DNA of 64,000 bases from Owenia fusiformis (taxonomy: Eukaryota; Annelida; Polychaeta; Sabellida; Oweniidae), in the NCBI GenBank assembly GCA_903813345.2, contig CAIIXF020000002.1, positions 23,388,455 to 23,452,454 on the forward strand, written 5' to 3'. The translations under genes and the position numbers were made by a program. Below, in pieces: positions 48,786-61,855 of this stretch (position 1 is its first letter; every line of letters begins with the position of its first letter). The notes beneath the pieces were generated by a model. The model was not told the DNA's origin. It saw only the letters and a list, made by a program, of their open reading frames with translations, and ran no database searches.

Positions 48786-51325
48786 CAATATTTTTGCATC
48801 ATATGCATTTTGATTTTTAAAGCAGCTTGCTATTTAATCGACAGGAACTGATAGGGGGGCTGTGGTCTCTAACGATGTATTATAGGTCACATTTTCTATT
48901 CTTGCATCATATACATTTTATTTTTCAAAGCAACTTGCTTTTTGATCGAAAGGAACAGATGAAAGACAGTGGTCTCTAACGATGTATCATAGGTCACATT
49001 TTCTATCCTTGCATCATATACATTTTATTTTTCAAAGTAACTTGCTTCTTGATCGAAAGGAACAGATGGAAGACCGTGGTCTCTAACAATGTATCATAGG
49101 TCCCATTTTCTATCCTTGCATCATATGCATTTTATTTTTCAAAGCAACTTGCTTCTTGATCGAAAGGAACAGATGAAAGACAGTGGTCTCTAACGATGTA
49201 TCATAGGTCACATTTTCTATTCTTGCATCATATACATTTTATTTTTCAAAGCAACTTGCTTTTTGATCGAAAGGAACAGATGAAAGACAGTGGTCTCTAA
49301 CGATGTATCATAGGTCACATTTTCTATTCTTGCATCATATACATTTTATTTTTCAAAGCAACTTGCTTTTTGATCGAAAGGAACAGATGAAAGACAGTGG
49401 TCTCTAACGATGTATCATAGGTCACATTTTCTATTCTTGCATCATATACATTTTATTTTTCAAAGCAACTTGCTTTTTGATCGAAAGGAACAGATGGAAG
49501 ACCGTGGTCTCTAACAATGTATCATAGGTCCCATTTTATATCCTTGCATCATATGCATTTTATTTTTCAAAGCAACTTGCTTCTTGATCGAAAGGAACAG
49601 ATGAAAGACAGTGGTCTCTAACGATGTATCATAGGTCACATTTTCTATTCTTGCATCATATACATTTTATTTTTCAAAGCAACTTGCTTTTTGATCGAAA
49701 GGAACAGATGAAAGACAGTGGTCTCTAACGATGTATCATAGGTCACATTTTCTATTCTTGCATCATATACATTTTATTTTTCAAAGCAACTTGCTTTTTG
49801 ATCGAAAGGAACAGATGGAAGACCGTGGTCTCTAACAATGTATCATAGGTCCCATTTTATATCCTTGCATCATATGCATTTTATTTTTCAAAGCAACTTG
49901 CTTCTTGATCGAAAGGAACAGATGAAAGACAGTGGTCTCTAACGATGTATCATAGGTCACATTTTCTATCCTTGCATCATATGCATTCTATTTTTCAAAG
50001 CAACTTGCTTCTTGATCGAAAGGAACAGATGGAAGATCGTGGTCTCTAACGATGTATCATAGGTCACATTTTCTATCATTGCATCATGTGCATTTTGATT
50101 TTCAAAACAAAGTGCTTCTTGTCGAAAGGAACTGCTGGAAGATTGTTGTCCCTCACGAAGTATCATAGGTCACATTTTCTATCCTTGCATCATATGCATT
50201 TTATTTTTCAAAGCAACTTGCTTTTTGATCGATAGGAACAGATGGAAGACCGTGGTCTCTAACTATTTATCATAGGTCCCATTTTCTATCCTTGCATCAT
50301 ATACATTTTATTTTTCAAAGCAACTTGCTTCTTGATCGAAAGGAACAGATGAAAGACAGTGGTCTCTAACGATGTATCATAGGTCACATTTTCTATTCTT
50401 GCATCATATACATTTTATTTTTCAAAGCAACTTGCTTTTTGATCGAAAGGAACAGATGAAAGACAGTGGTCTCTAACGATGTATCATAGGTCACATTTTC
50501 TATTCTTGCATCATATACATTTTATTTTTCAAAGCAACTTGCTTTTTGATCGAAAGGAACAGATGGAAGACCGTGGTCTCTAACAATGTATCATAGGTCC
50601 CATTTTATATCCTTGCATCATATGCATTTTATTTTTCAAAGCAACTTGCTTCTTGATCGAAAGGAACAGATGAAAGACAGTGGTCTCTAACGATGTATCA
50701 TAGGTCACATTTTCTATCCTTGCATCATATGCATTCTATTTTTCAAAGCAACTTGCTTCTTGATCGAAAGGAACAGATGGAAGATCGTGGTCTCTAACGA
50801 TGTATCATAGGTCACATTTTCTATCATTGCATCATGTGCATTTTGATTTTCAAAACAAAGTGCTTCTTGTCGAAAGGAACTGCTGGAAGATTGTTGTCCC
50901 TCACGAAGTATCATAGGTCACATTTTCTATCCTTGCATCATATGCATTTTATTTTTCAAAGCAACTTGCTTTTTGATCGATAGGAACAGATGGAAGACCG
51001 TGGTCTCTAACTATTTATCATAGGTCCCATTTTCTATCCTTGCATCATATGCATTTTGATTTTCAAAACAAAGTGCTTCTTGTCGAAAGGAACAAATGGA
51101 AGACCGTGGTCTCTAACTATTTATCATAGGTCCCATTTTCTATCCTTGCATCATATGCATTTTGATTTTCAAAACAAAGTGCTTCTTGTCGAAAGGAACA
51201 GATGAAAGACAGTGGTCTCTAACGATTCATCATAGGTCCCATTTTCTATCCTTGTATCATATGCATTTTAATTTTCAAAGCAAAGCCGATGTGGGACTGT
51301 TGTCTCTAACGATGTATCATATGTC
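48786..51325. repeat. Satellite array, 107-bp unit, about 24 copies, with higher-order structure
   Basis: The unit contains tatcataggtcacattttct, cttgcatcatatgcatttta, caaagcaacttgcttcttga and gaacagatggaagaccgtgg. The anchor ggtctctaac recurs at 48971, 49078 and 49185. A marked variant (ctaacaatg...ggtccc) recurs at 49078, 49505, 49827 and 50575, that is every 4, 3 and 7 units. The blocks starting 49966 and 50714 repeat exactly at 748 bp. Both flanks are diverged copies, as usual at satellite edges. Minus-strand frames 49966-50166 and 50714-50914 are by-products. Confidence 0.96.
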
Positions 51326-52988
51326 AAATTCGAAGCAAACATTGAAAATTGGAATTTGATTAATGTAGGTAATACTTAACAAACTTCAAGGACGTTAAAC
51401 AGATAATAATTGGCAAAATTAATGGCACATAACTGACATGCATGTTAAGACATCTTGACCTATATGAAAATAGTGAATGACATATGATGTACTATGTCAT
51501 TGTGATCCTGGACCATAATCAACCCAAGATCAAAAATATTCTTTAGACTATCATATTGATGAACAATATATGATTAATGTAATGGAACTTCGATTTTGAG
51601 AAAATATAGTAATGATTATAATTATGAAGTTACTATTTTCAATGTATGTATTCCCAGATAGATTACATGGACATAAATAACTTGGGGAAATTTATCAAAC
51701 TGATCATTGAAACGGATATAACATGTCTTTTCGTCTAGTTTAACCAAGCGTAAAACAGTCGACTACTTATACATATCAATAACCTATGTGTATTTGGTCT
51801 TTTTATTGCGTTTCTTTATTATCTTGGTCGATAATTTCGATTTTTGCATGACACAAGTCCTCTTTAAGATGTGGTAAACATTATAAGAAATCAATTATTT
51901 CTTTTGACTATTGGAATGCTATTATCAGTCAGTTGGATTCCCATTTTTGCAAGAGGAAATACCCCAGAATTGATAGATTAAACTCTGTATAAAGACGAAC
52001 CATCTATGCATTCTGGGACATTCCTCCACCATTTGTGCTGTGTGTAATACCATATGAAATAATTGAGTAGAATGGTATATATTGAGATTGATGACATGAT
52101 GAATCGAAAAGAACACGTGTAATGTTGATGCAATTAGAGCCCATAATGCCAAGGTCAAGGTCACGTTAACGATCGTTGGACATGCTGAACATACCAAACA
52201 AGAGGCTTGTTATATCAGTGTGTATCACAGCAATGCAAACAATCTCAAATATGTTTTTCCCGACCGTAACCTTCTTGGTATTTTTACATCATGCCAATCA
52301 ATGAGCTTGTAATTTGTTCTAAGAAAGTGTTAAAATGAATCTTTTACATATGTCATGCCCAATGTTCCCGAAATCATTAGATTCACTTTGATCCAATATT
52401 GTAAAATATAGATATTTATATAATATTTTATGTATTATATAAATATATTAAACCTGATTTAGCGTGTCCTGGAACGGGGAGGATAATCATTTGGAAGATG
52501 AGCAATTCACACCAAACTACCGCTATCCATCTCCCCACGAAACTACTGGCGTTAAATTTCATAATGATACTGATGCACATACTATTCCGGCAGTAAGGCT
52601 AACTCAACGTATCTGGTATTTCCTGTGATCTTTTCATGTGGAGATATTAAATTAATTCAGCTTCTCCTACATTTCACCATGGTAATCTGTTTGGAAAACA
52701 AGCCAAGACAAGAACATGCTGTACATACGGTTTGCTTATTCAATTGTAAGACACAATTACGTTTGTATAGATCCACAGATTGGTAGCCCTGATACGATCA
52801 TATGGGTAGGGTTTCATCAAAGAGCCTTGATGTCTCTCAATTGCGCCATACATTCACCAGAGGGAAGCAAATAAAATGAGATTGTGTTAGACGCTCAGAG
52901 GCAATGACATCAAGAGTAAACAGCCCGAGATGAAGAAATATATTGAAGATGTAAAAAATGATACCGATATGGAACTGCGAAAATCAAG

Positions 52989-53132
52989 GTCAATAGGGAG
53001 TTTAAGCTTGCATATAGAATCGAAACGCCAACCTATACGTATGACAAATCGACCAAACAAATGCATCGCTGAAATATTTTCTGTTCATGTTTAGGTTGTG
53101 AAAAACATTGCAAGCTTAAACTCCCCATTGAC
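52989..53132. mobile_element. 144-bp element with 24-bp terminal inverted repeats
   Basis: gtcaatagggagtttaagct + tgca (52989-53012) matches the reverse complement of 53109-53132 at 23 of 24 positions. No target duplication could be fixed. Small MITE-like element in intron 2. Confidence 0.6.
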
Positions 53133-56100
53133 GGTGCATAGTGTCAAGGTTGTTTGTTATAGTTTCCCAGATTGTGTTTTGAGAAAAATGTTATATATTT
53201 GGCCATCCTACTCTCTTGAACTTTCAATCTATGGCTCACTTTAAAGATACTTTCTATCAACAAATCTACTTTACAGGTATAAATGATATTTTATATCAAA
53301 ATTTTAGAAGCGATAGAAAATGCACTTGCATTTTAAAATAAATTTGAGTAAATTAGTTAATTACATATTTTGTTGTTATATTGTTCCATACAAATTCATG
53401 GTAACATCCTGTTTTTTTACTCGAATGACGGAAATCGACAAGGACACGTCATTCACGGTGATCTTTTATGACTTCAGTAATATATGTAACCTTTCTGATA
53501 AAACTGATCCGCAATTAAGACAGTGTAAACAAGTGTAACAGATACGTTTATTGGAGGTTATCACTCTGTGTCTTCTCGTTTACTTAGATTGTACAATGTA
53601 TTTCTTTTGTAATTGGAGATCAGATGAAAAAGAATTCTTCTCTTTTGTTAAACCGATGAAATTATTAATTTTGCTAAATTAACATTACAAGTCCTTATTG
53701 TTACTATTGCCATGCCCTAGGCATCAAACAGCTGAGGTATTTAGAATACAGACATTATTGTATACTTCCACAAGCAGTCAATAATACCCGGGGGTCAATA
53801 ATGAGCCAGACGACATCCAAAATCTACACCATATAATCGAACACGTCCTACAAGTTGAATATAACATGATATTAAATTGGTGTATGCCTTTTACATCCAC
53901 TTACATATCACTGGTCGAGTCAATATAAATTCGCATGTTCTGCAAACTTTGTATTACGGCATGGTTTCGTTTCGTCGATAATTAGACATTCGTATATCGA
54001 CAGACAGATGCAGTACTATTGTGTCATAAAATATTGTACTTACAAAGAGCAATCTTCTGTTATCACATATCAAGTTTAAGACATATAATCAATAGATCCA
54101 GACTGACCCTGAACTCAGTGAATAAGAGTATAAAGAAATGATAGAACGAGTCCCGACGTGTACGTAAGTACGACACTTCTACTAAAAGGTATTTAAACAA
54201 ACATAGAAACGGTCACTAGAAACAATCCCTTACAACCGAAACAAATGATCTAAAGGTAACGACCCTCTTTCACCATTCGGAAACATTCCTGAAACTACAA
54301 CAATACACCAACAGTCTGAAATCAAAACTTAGTAGCATTTTATACAATCACATAAATCAGGCATTGAGTCCAAAATGAAGAAATTTCGAGTTTGAATATA
54401 TTGTTGTTTTTACGATGGATCATAATTTGGGATAGTTGGGTTTCATGCCCGGTTTGTGTTATGTTCCAATTCGATCTATGTCTAGGGTATTTTTCCTTTT
54501 GGCATTTATACTAGCATGTTTAGCCTCAAGTTATGTAAGATACATAACATTGCCCGTGTTACTAGTAATCAATGTTCGATCTTGAAAATATTCCGGCGCA
54601 TCTTTGATGCTATTATACACTACTAAAACATCCATATTATTCTACCAGTGTATTATCTGCAGTCATCGATGATAAATAAAGAGGTGATTTTATTTCAAAA
54701 AGGTTGCTCTTTCGTTGCTTTGTGATGTGCATTGTTTGTCTGTACAATGATGGATAAAAGTACACGCGTCGCTGAAATGAAATTGATATCTAGCTTTAGT
54801 TCAGAAAGGAGAAACACCAAATAAAATGGAAAATCTAAGTAAAAAGAATATTATGCTAACACTAAAATACAGCCGGTCATGTAACAAACAATTAATTGGA
54901 TGTTAAAACAATACATATTTGCTATATTATGTTAAATTCAAGTTTGGGAAATGGAGTCCTTTAGATTGACAAAATGTTACTCTCTTAAGACATTGCGTGT
55001 CTTATTGAATTTCATCATTGTATTGTTTTTTTTGTCGATTAGAACTATGTTCTGTTATTATTCGTCTAGATCTGGTCGTAAGTGCTTTATTCGTGTTTCT
55101 TAAATGAAACGACATTCCTACTTTTAATCTATCAACAGGGAAATATCTCAGAAATCGTTAATTATATAAGTTTGTCCCATAATCATAAAGATATTTTCCA
55201 GTAAATATATGGGCCCTACTGGGTCTATAAATTTAAAACTTATTATATTGCCTATTAGGTAACTCAGTATTGGACCTACTTCTAAGAGCAGTTAAAAATT
55301 GCGTTTTTGAAAAATAGGATTACATGACCTTGAAAATATATGGACCTTGACCTATATATCTCGTACAATACATTAATAAAGCCATATAGAACATGCGAAA
55401 TATTACTTATTAAGCTGAAACATAAACTTCTCATGAAAGCAAATTGGTTTAACTAATCTGCATTGTGTTTGACCTTCACTGGACTGCGAGAATAAAAAAT
55501 GTTCTAATTTCTTAAATTTTGTTTTGATTCTCCATTTATAAGTCATGTGATCTATATTCAGAATGAGGCTATGGCCTCTTAATGTAAACTAGTCCGGGAA
55601 AATAGTGAAGGGATTCATACACTTTTTGATGATGTCATCACGACAGTTTACAATTCTTCACGAGGAGTCATTTAGTCACAAATAAGTTAACAGCTTCAAA
55701 ATGAGAAATCTCCAGTATCCTTCAAAAATATGTGTCAAGGTAAAATAACGATTTTGACATGATATCATTTACATTGTTCTATATGACCTCAATGTGAGTA
55801 TGTGTGCTTACATTTTGTCCAGAGTTTTTATGATGTTTTTTTAATTCTTTTATTTACATACTGTAGAATGCTTTATTCAGAAAACGGTTACAAAAATGCC
55901 CTGAGTTTCTATTTTATTTTAAAATAGTTAATGGGGTTTTGAACTTACTATCGGCTTTGATTATTGAAATATGACACCAAATATGGCTAAATATAATCAT
56001 GGGTCAAGCATTACTTATTGAAAACCTTTCATTCTCTTCAAAGTGAAGCAATATTTAGTCCATTGACATATAAATTTTGCAAAATGGCACGTTTACCTTT

Positions 56101-57263
56101 TTCAGCTTGTAGTGCCTAGATATAATGATTTAGAAGCACGATCTAATCACTATTTTATCCTTCCATTGTTTCAACAATAGGGAGGTGTCCACTTTTCTGC
56201 ATGTAGTTTCTACTTCACTTCGCTTTTAAGAAGCAAGATAATACTATACTGGACTTCGAGACATTGCCCTTTTCAAAGTAACCGCAAAAGGAGCATTCGT
56301 AGTATGTAAATTACCCTGACCTTTGTGAAATGACTCACTATTGGACTCTTTATCATGACCCTGCTAAAACACATATTTATGCCAAAATTTGTTAATCCAA
56401 AATAGACATGTGCATATTGTATACCAACGAAGAAAGAAGATAAAAGAAGATTTTAGGCATAGAGTTTCTTACGTAGAGCGACAGACATATCGATGGGACC
56501 TTATTTTCGATCTAAGATGTATGTGTTTAACCTAATTGCATTCGTAGGCGACAGGAATACATCAAGGACCAAACCTTATGTCAGCTCATTGGCATATTCT
56601 GCGTTTTGATTGAGCAATACCATAGGGACACTATATCAAGTTTCTGTCAACTTGACATTGGTGAAAATGAGTTTGACTAATATAGAAATGATTTTTGACA
56701 TCTTCTGAGACGTGGGAAAATATATGAGTGAAGCTACATTAATTGTACCGTGTGAATCAAATTATCTACATTGCTTGAATCACAATTGATTAAAGAAAAA
56801 TGCGTTGATAATTAAATTGCACCCACCGACGCCAACAGGAGTGTCGATTTTATTTTAAAAAGTTAATCGATTACTAACTCTTCACGGAAGAAAATAATTT
56901 AAATTCTGCTTTTTATCAAATTGTGCCTTTATTTGCTAACAGTAAACGAAAAGTGTTAGATCACCCGGAAGATGTTTGATTGTGTATGTCAGTTTTCATT
57001 AAACTACTGTAAATTTAAATTTTCTAACAGCCATTTTCAATCTACAATTCAACTATTTAAATCTGCTATTCGTGATGTAAATTATAGTAATTTGGTAACG
57101 ATAGGCCCAGTTCACATTTTAAACCATACTTTTTGTATATATTATGTAAAATGAAGTGACAAATTCTGACATTGATGTTTAGTAGATCCCAAAATGAATT
57201 TTATATGTAACATTAACAATCATTTTTGAGGTACTAATAGGAAGCTGGGAGAAAAATCGAAAA

Positions 57264-58105
57264 TATCTTAAGAAACATATAATTTTATACAGATGTACTA
57301 TGAAATATAAATAGTTAATCATATCCTAATGTATACGTTTAATGTATTGTTTCAGTGAATATATCTTAAGAAACATATATACTATGAAATATAAATAGTT
57401 AATCATATCCTAATGTATACGTTTAATGTATTGTTTTAGTGAATATATCTTAAGAAACATATATACTGTGAAATGTAAATAGTTAATCATATCCTAATGT
57501 AACGTTTAATGTATTGTTTCAGTGAATATATCTTAAGAAACATATATACTATGAAATGTAAATAGTTAATCATATCCTAATGTAACGTTTAATGTATTGT
57601 TTTAGTGAATATATCTTAAGAAACATATATACTATGAAATATAAATAGTTAATCATATCCTAATGTATACGTTTAATGTATTGTTTTAGTGAATATATCT
57701 TAAGAAACATATATACTGTGAAATGTAAATAGTTAATCATATCCTAATGTAACGTTTAATGTATTGTTTCAGTGAATATATCTTAAGAAACATATATACT
57801 ATGAAATGTAAATAGTTAATCATATCCTAATGTAACGTTTAATGTATTGTTTTAGTGAATATATCTTAAGAAACATATATACTATGAAATGTAAATAGTT
57901 AATCATATCCTAATGTATACGTTTAATGTATTGTTTTAGTGAATATATCTTAAGAAACATATATACTGTGAAATATAAATAGTTAATCATATCCTAATGT
58001 ATACGTTTAATGTATTGTTTTAGTGAATATATCTTAAGAAACATATATACTATAAAATATAAATAGTTAATCATATCCTAGTGTATACGTTTTATGTATT
58101 ATTTT
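57264..58105. repeat. Satellite array, 83-84-bp unit, about 10 copies, with a 250-bp higher-order repeat
   Basis: Units begin gaatatatcttaagaaacat at 57357, 57441, 57524, 57607, 57691, 57774, 57857, 57941 and 58025, preceded by a diverged copy at about 57264. Unit lengths are 84 or 83 depending on gtatacg versus gtaacg. The order tgtg-unit, ttcagt-unit, ttttagt-unit repeats with period 250 bp (57441 to 57691 to 57941). Confidence 0.95.
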
Positions 58106-58132
58106 GATTATTATGCTATGTTTTGTGCACCC

Positions 58133-58200
58133 TTTGCATCCGTTCGACTTCGCTTCTCAAAAGAGATCTTCATCTTTGGGTAGTTTATAACTAGACTCTG
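58133..58200. repeat. Dispersed repeat, copy 1 of 2
   Basis: tttgcatccgttcgacttcg ... gtagtttataactagact is shared with 61425-61475. It lies just right of the 84-bp satellite. The minus-strand frame 58111-58425 begins beyond it and ends in it, with no recognised product. Confidence 0.6.
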
Positions 58201-58626
58201 TGCGCAAGGTATGGTTTTTTGTGCCATAAAAACGATAAAGCTGAAAACAGAAAAGAAACAGCATAGTATTGTAGTATTAAAGCCTGTCCCAACAGGTATT
58301 TGAATTTCATGAATTAAACTGATAAACATATGCATTTCGTATAGTCCAGCTGTTTCTAGTAGACACTTCCTGAATTGTTTTTTATGAAAATATGTCGAAC
58401 AGAAATATTCATTTTCATCAATCATTCACAACTATAAAACATATTTGATGTCGATTTAAGCAACTTCAAAAACATGTTGCAAATTGAGTTACTTTCAAAA
58501 AAGGAACATCTCAGATAAGACATGTGGATGCAAGGAATTCGAACAATCAAGCAAGCTGTTATGAAATATACAATTGGACCGTTTTAGTGCCTCGTCGTAA
58601 TCCCATTAATCGTAAACCAACCTGTT

Positions 58627-58711
58627 CCCCATACCATGGGTTTGCCATGTTTATTCCCCATACCATGGGTTTGCCATGTTTATTCCCCATACCATGGGTT
58701 TGCCATGTTTA
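58627..58711. repeat. Tandem repeat, 29-bp unit, three copies
   Basis: ccccataccatgggtttgcc followed by atgtttatt at 58627, 58656 and 58685, nearly identical. The frame 58524-58853 changes register at each copy, so it is not a repeat protein. Confidence 0.92.
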
Positions 58712-58999
58712 CATCTCGTTAAAAAAAACTTTCAAGATATTCATTTTCTGTAAGGAGTTTGTATTTTATAGTTCCATCAGTACGGAATTTCACACCTTTA
58801 ATCTGATTCCATCCACATTTCCACAGGAATGGAATGTCATACCAAGGTGTTAGCTAAGAGAGGGAGTATCAATGAGCTCATTATTTACACGTTCAACTGA
58901 CTTTTAATCAACATTCTAGTCGGAAGAGTCATAGAAGTATATTTCCCCTCATTCATGCTCATATAAAAAGTGTAAGCGCAGGGTATGTACCAAAATAGG

Positions 59000-59145
59000 T
59001 AACGTGTCATACGTTTAAAAACCGATTTCAACTCATTCATGCCCAGGTAAATATGTCATGCTCAAGTAAATTTGTAAACAGAAATGCACCTTAACGTGAC
59101 ATACGTTTACAAACCGATTTCTCTCATTCATGTCCAAGTAAACAT
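59000..59145. repeat. Two-copy tandem repeat, about 92-bp spacing
   Basis: aacgtgtcatacgtttaaaa + accgatttc...tcattcatgcccaggtaaa is repeated as aacgtgacatacgtttacaa + accgatttc...tcattcatgtccaagtaaa. Confidence 0.75.
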
Positions 59146-59804
59146 AAGGAATCATAAAGAATCAAACCAAAAGCATCCAAAATAAGCTAACATTGAAGGA
59201 CACAGTGTATAACGTTCTTTCTCCACACCATTCTCAAACAAAAAAGAGGACCAACACTCCCATTTTAAAGTAGTTGTAGAATTTAGGTATTAAAAATCGT
59301 ACGAGGTGGAGTGTTTAGTTTCAACTGATTTGAAACACTCGGGTACGTATCTACTAGATTAGAAATTCATAAATATGCATGTACAACCGGGGTGTACAAT
59401 CGCCAAAGTGGAATTGCAAAGTATTCAAAAACAAAAGATCAAATTTTCAAACTATGTATGATCTAACACACGAAGATACGATCCATCTTTTAGGCACTGT
59501 AACAATGACAACCTTAAGACAATGTGACATTCATTCTGTCATTGCATTCATTGCTGAATTCTTCAAATACTGATCTACAATTAGATTTTCAATATTTTCG
59601 CATAAAAATAGATGTAAATACTCCAGTAGTATTCATACAAGACAGGGCAGTCATTCTCAAATGGTGAGCAATCAGACAAAATCCATGAGAGTGTCAAAAT
59701 GTCAAATCCCATTCGAAAAGCCGCCGCCATAGTGTCAAAGTCCGTGAAATAGTTAAATGCTAGTAGCGATTGTGTCTGGATACATTTTGGCATCTATTTT
59801 AGCC

Positions 59805-59890
59805 GAGAGGGCTTGAGCGCCAGCACGTTCAAATAGGCGATTGGGCGCCGTAACCAAGAGGTTGCGAGTTCGAGACGCGAGTGCTCCTTG
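59805..59890 (+). repeat. tRNA-derived (SINE-like) repeat
   Basis: Box A-like tagccgagagggcttgagc and box B-like gagttcgagacgc are spaced as in a tRNA, with an anticodon-arm-like cgattgggcgccgtaacca between. It shares its second half with 2390-2440. The acceptor arm does not close, so it is a SINE head or tRNA pseudogene rather than a working tRNA. Confidence 0.5.
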
Positions 59891-61424
59891 TATTTATTCA
59901 TTTATGATTTCATTTATTAGCTCCATTGAATTATCCAGATATTGGACATGTTTACTTCTTAAAGCTTCAGTAAAAGCACACGATTAAACCTTGACAGACA
60001 CAGTAAGCACCATGAGTTTTATCAATTGGGGGCGAGAACACGACGGTTCCTCTGATCGAATCACAAAGGATAACCTTCGATTAAGGCGAATTCCTCACAT
60101 TGTTTTCATATCCGAATCAGATTTTGCCTTCAACTTAAGTTGACAAAGGTTATAATAGATATCGGATGCTAGTACTTGTATCAATTGTATTTGGTTTTAT
60201 GATAATAATACAGTTCAGTTAAGAAAACACCCAAACGGTTATCGATAATGGTATAATGCTTATAGTGTTTGCATTGAAATTCTATTATATTTTAAACAAC
60301 ATATACTCAAATGCATATCCAATTAAGAATTGGCCTGGACACAATTGTTTACTATATCAATACAATTCGTTTAATAAATCGCTCTTGGTAGTATTTGAAC
60401 TTAACATTACTGTCGAGTTGAAAAGCATCAAAGTTGTTCTTTAATAAACACGGTTATTTCACTGTAAACAGAATCTGAAGTAATCAATGGTCTATCTCCA
60501 TCATTCCAAGCCCAAGGTCATCTCTGAACGGTGCTTCAAAACGAGTATTTACATGAGAGTTGCTCAAAGTCGTATTATAGATTAGAATGTTTAGATTTTT
60601 AGAAATGTACCATTTCCGTTTTCTTCCCTTTGGGCATTGGTAATGCATGTCTTTGATGCAGGGATGCATTATTTTTCAAAGTTTACCAAGGAATATTTTG
60701 GTATAGATATCTGTTTCATGTTGGATAGAGAAAGATCAAGGGGTGTGCTTGTAAGCACCTGGAAAAAAAGTATTAAATGCTAGGTTTTACTTGTCTTCGA
60801 AGATTGATGTTGGTCTGGGATAAATTATAAAACATTTGGATAATCTTTGCTATGAAGGTGCTATTCATAACCTTCATCTCATCTTCACTGGTTCGTTAAT
60901 GGAGGAACTTTAACTTGATATCAAAGAATGATATACCTGGTTTAAGCTTATCTACTTAAACAAGAAATACAGACTGGATTTCTGTGATGAACTTTTACCG
61001 AATGTATACTCAAATCTACATACTACACAACCATGTCCACATACGGTAGCCAATTACAAATATAAGCTTTGAGCTTTTCGTTTCTGTTGTTTGCAGTCAT
61101 TGATTGTATTGGTTTCTGCTTCATTATACACCACAAAACATGTCTTCACATCAACTGCCAATTAGGCGGGTATCCTTAATTAATTGTTCTAGTATGAGCT
61201 CATAGCGCCTAATCAATGCATTGGTATGGGTTGGCGTCTTAAGGTTGCTGGGAATGTCTGTTCTGTCCACCGGTGTATTATGTTTGGACTTAAGAAGATA
61301 GATAAGGATGAGATCGTCGATTTGATGCTGAATGTAACATCCGGTTCATTATAACAATTTCATTTTGTCCCGCTTTATTTCACACTACGGGGTGCCAAAT
61401 AAGTCCCGCCTCTTAATTCTACCA

Positions 61425-61475
61425 TTTGCATTCGTTCGACTTCGGTTCGTCTTCGTAGTTTATAACTAGACTACT
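61425..61475. repeat. Dispersed repeat, copy 2 of 2
   Basis: tttgcattcgttcgacttcg ... gtagtttataactagact, as at 58133-58200 but with a shorter spacer. It lies about 190 bp upstream of exon 3. Confidence 0.6.
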
Positions 61476-61665
61476 CTGCGGCCAGGGTACCCCCTTACTT
61501 CAGTTACAGCCTTAATAAATTGTTCCACAATGTGATATACCATTGGAAAGATCATCCATTTTGCATGTAAATGGAATTCGGTATCCTGAATACATGTACA
61601 CGTGAAGTGTCCTAGTGTTATGAAATTAAAAATATTTAAAATGTTTATTTCATATATGATTTCAG

Positions 61666-61733
61666 GTGAAGCTTTACATATAGACATAGACCTCACAGTG
61701 GCAAGTTTTGATAGTATATCAGAAGTTAATATG
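61666..61733 (+). CDS. Exon 3 (68 bp, beta-strand/loop region) of a GABA-A receptor beta-like subunit
   Basis: Seen: the acceptor tttcatatatgatttcag ends at 61665, and the donor gtaagaca starts at 61734, right after ATG. Entering in phase 1, the exon encodes (G)GEAL and then HIDIDLTVASFDSISEVNM. It is exactly 68 bp. Known: GABA-A receptor subunit genes have a 68-bp exon at this position, encoding the stretch before loop D that ends SEVNM in beta subunits. The sequence resembles GABRB and insect LCCH3. Context: it lies 20.6 kb downstream of exon 2. The next exon of the family (about 221 bp, beginning DYT/DFT-like) was looked for in 61734-64000 and not seen, so the gene runs out of the window. 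Its reading frame is the same one set by exons 1 and 2, which independently supports all three calls. Confidence 0.94.
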
Positions 61734-61855
61734 GTAAGACAAAGTTTCTCTTCTTATACGACAAAACTTTTGATGATGATTTCAACGTGTTAGCAACCCA
61801 ATGTATATTATGAGGTTATATAATGGTTCTTTCTGTATCACCCTGGGTATAGTCT

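Larger units (their letters stand above)
41112..61665 (+). other. Intron 2 of the GABA-A receptor beta-like gene (20.6 kb)
   Basis: Bounded by gtgagtaag and atgatttcag. It carries two tandem arrays at 42.3-43.0 kb, a MITE copy, a hairpin at 44.6 kb, a dispersed repeat at 47.5-47.9 kb, two higher-order satellites and a tRNA-like repeat at 59.8 kb. The stretches 41.4-42.3, 44.7-47.1, 51.4-52.9, 53.2-57.2 and 59.9-61.4 kb hold nothing I can assign apart from a CT microsatellite near 41.58 kb. Confidence 0.8.
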
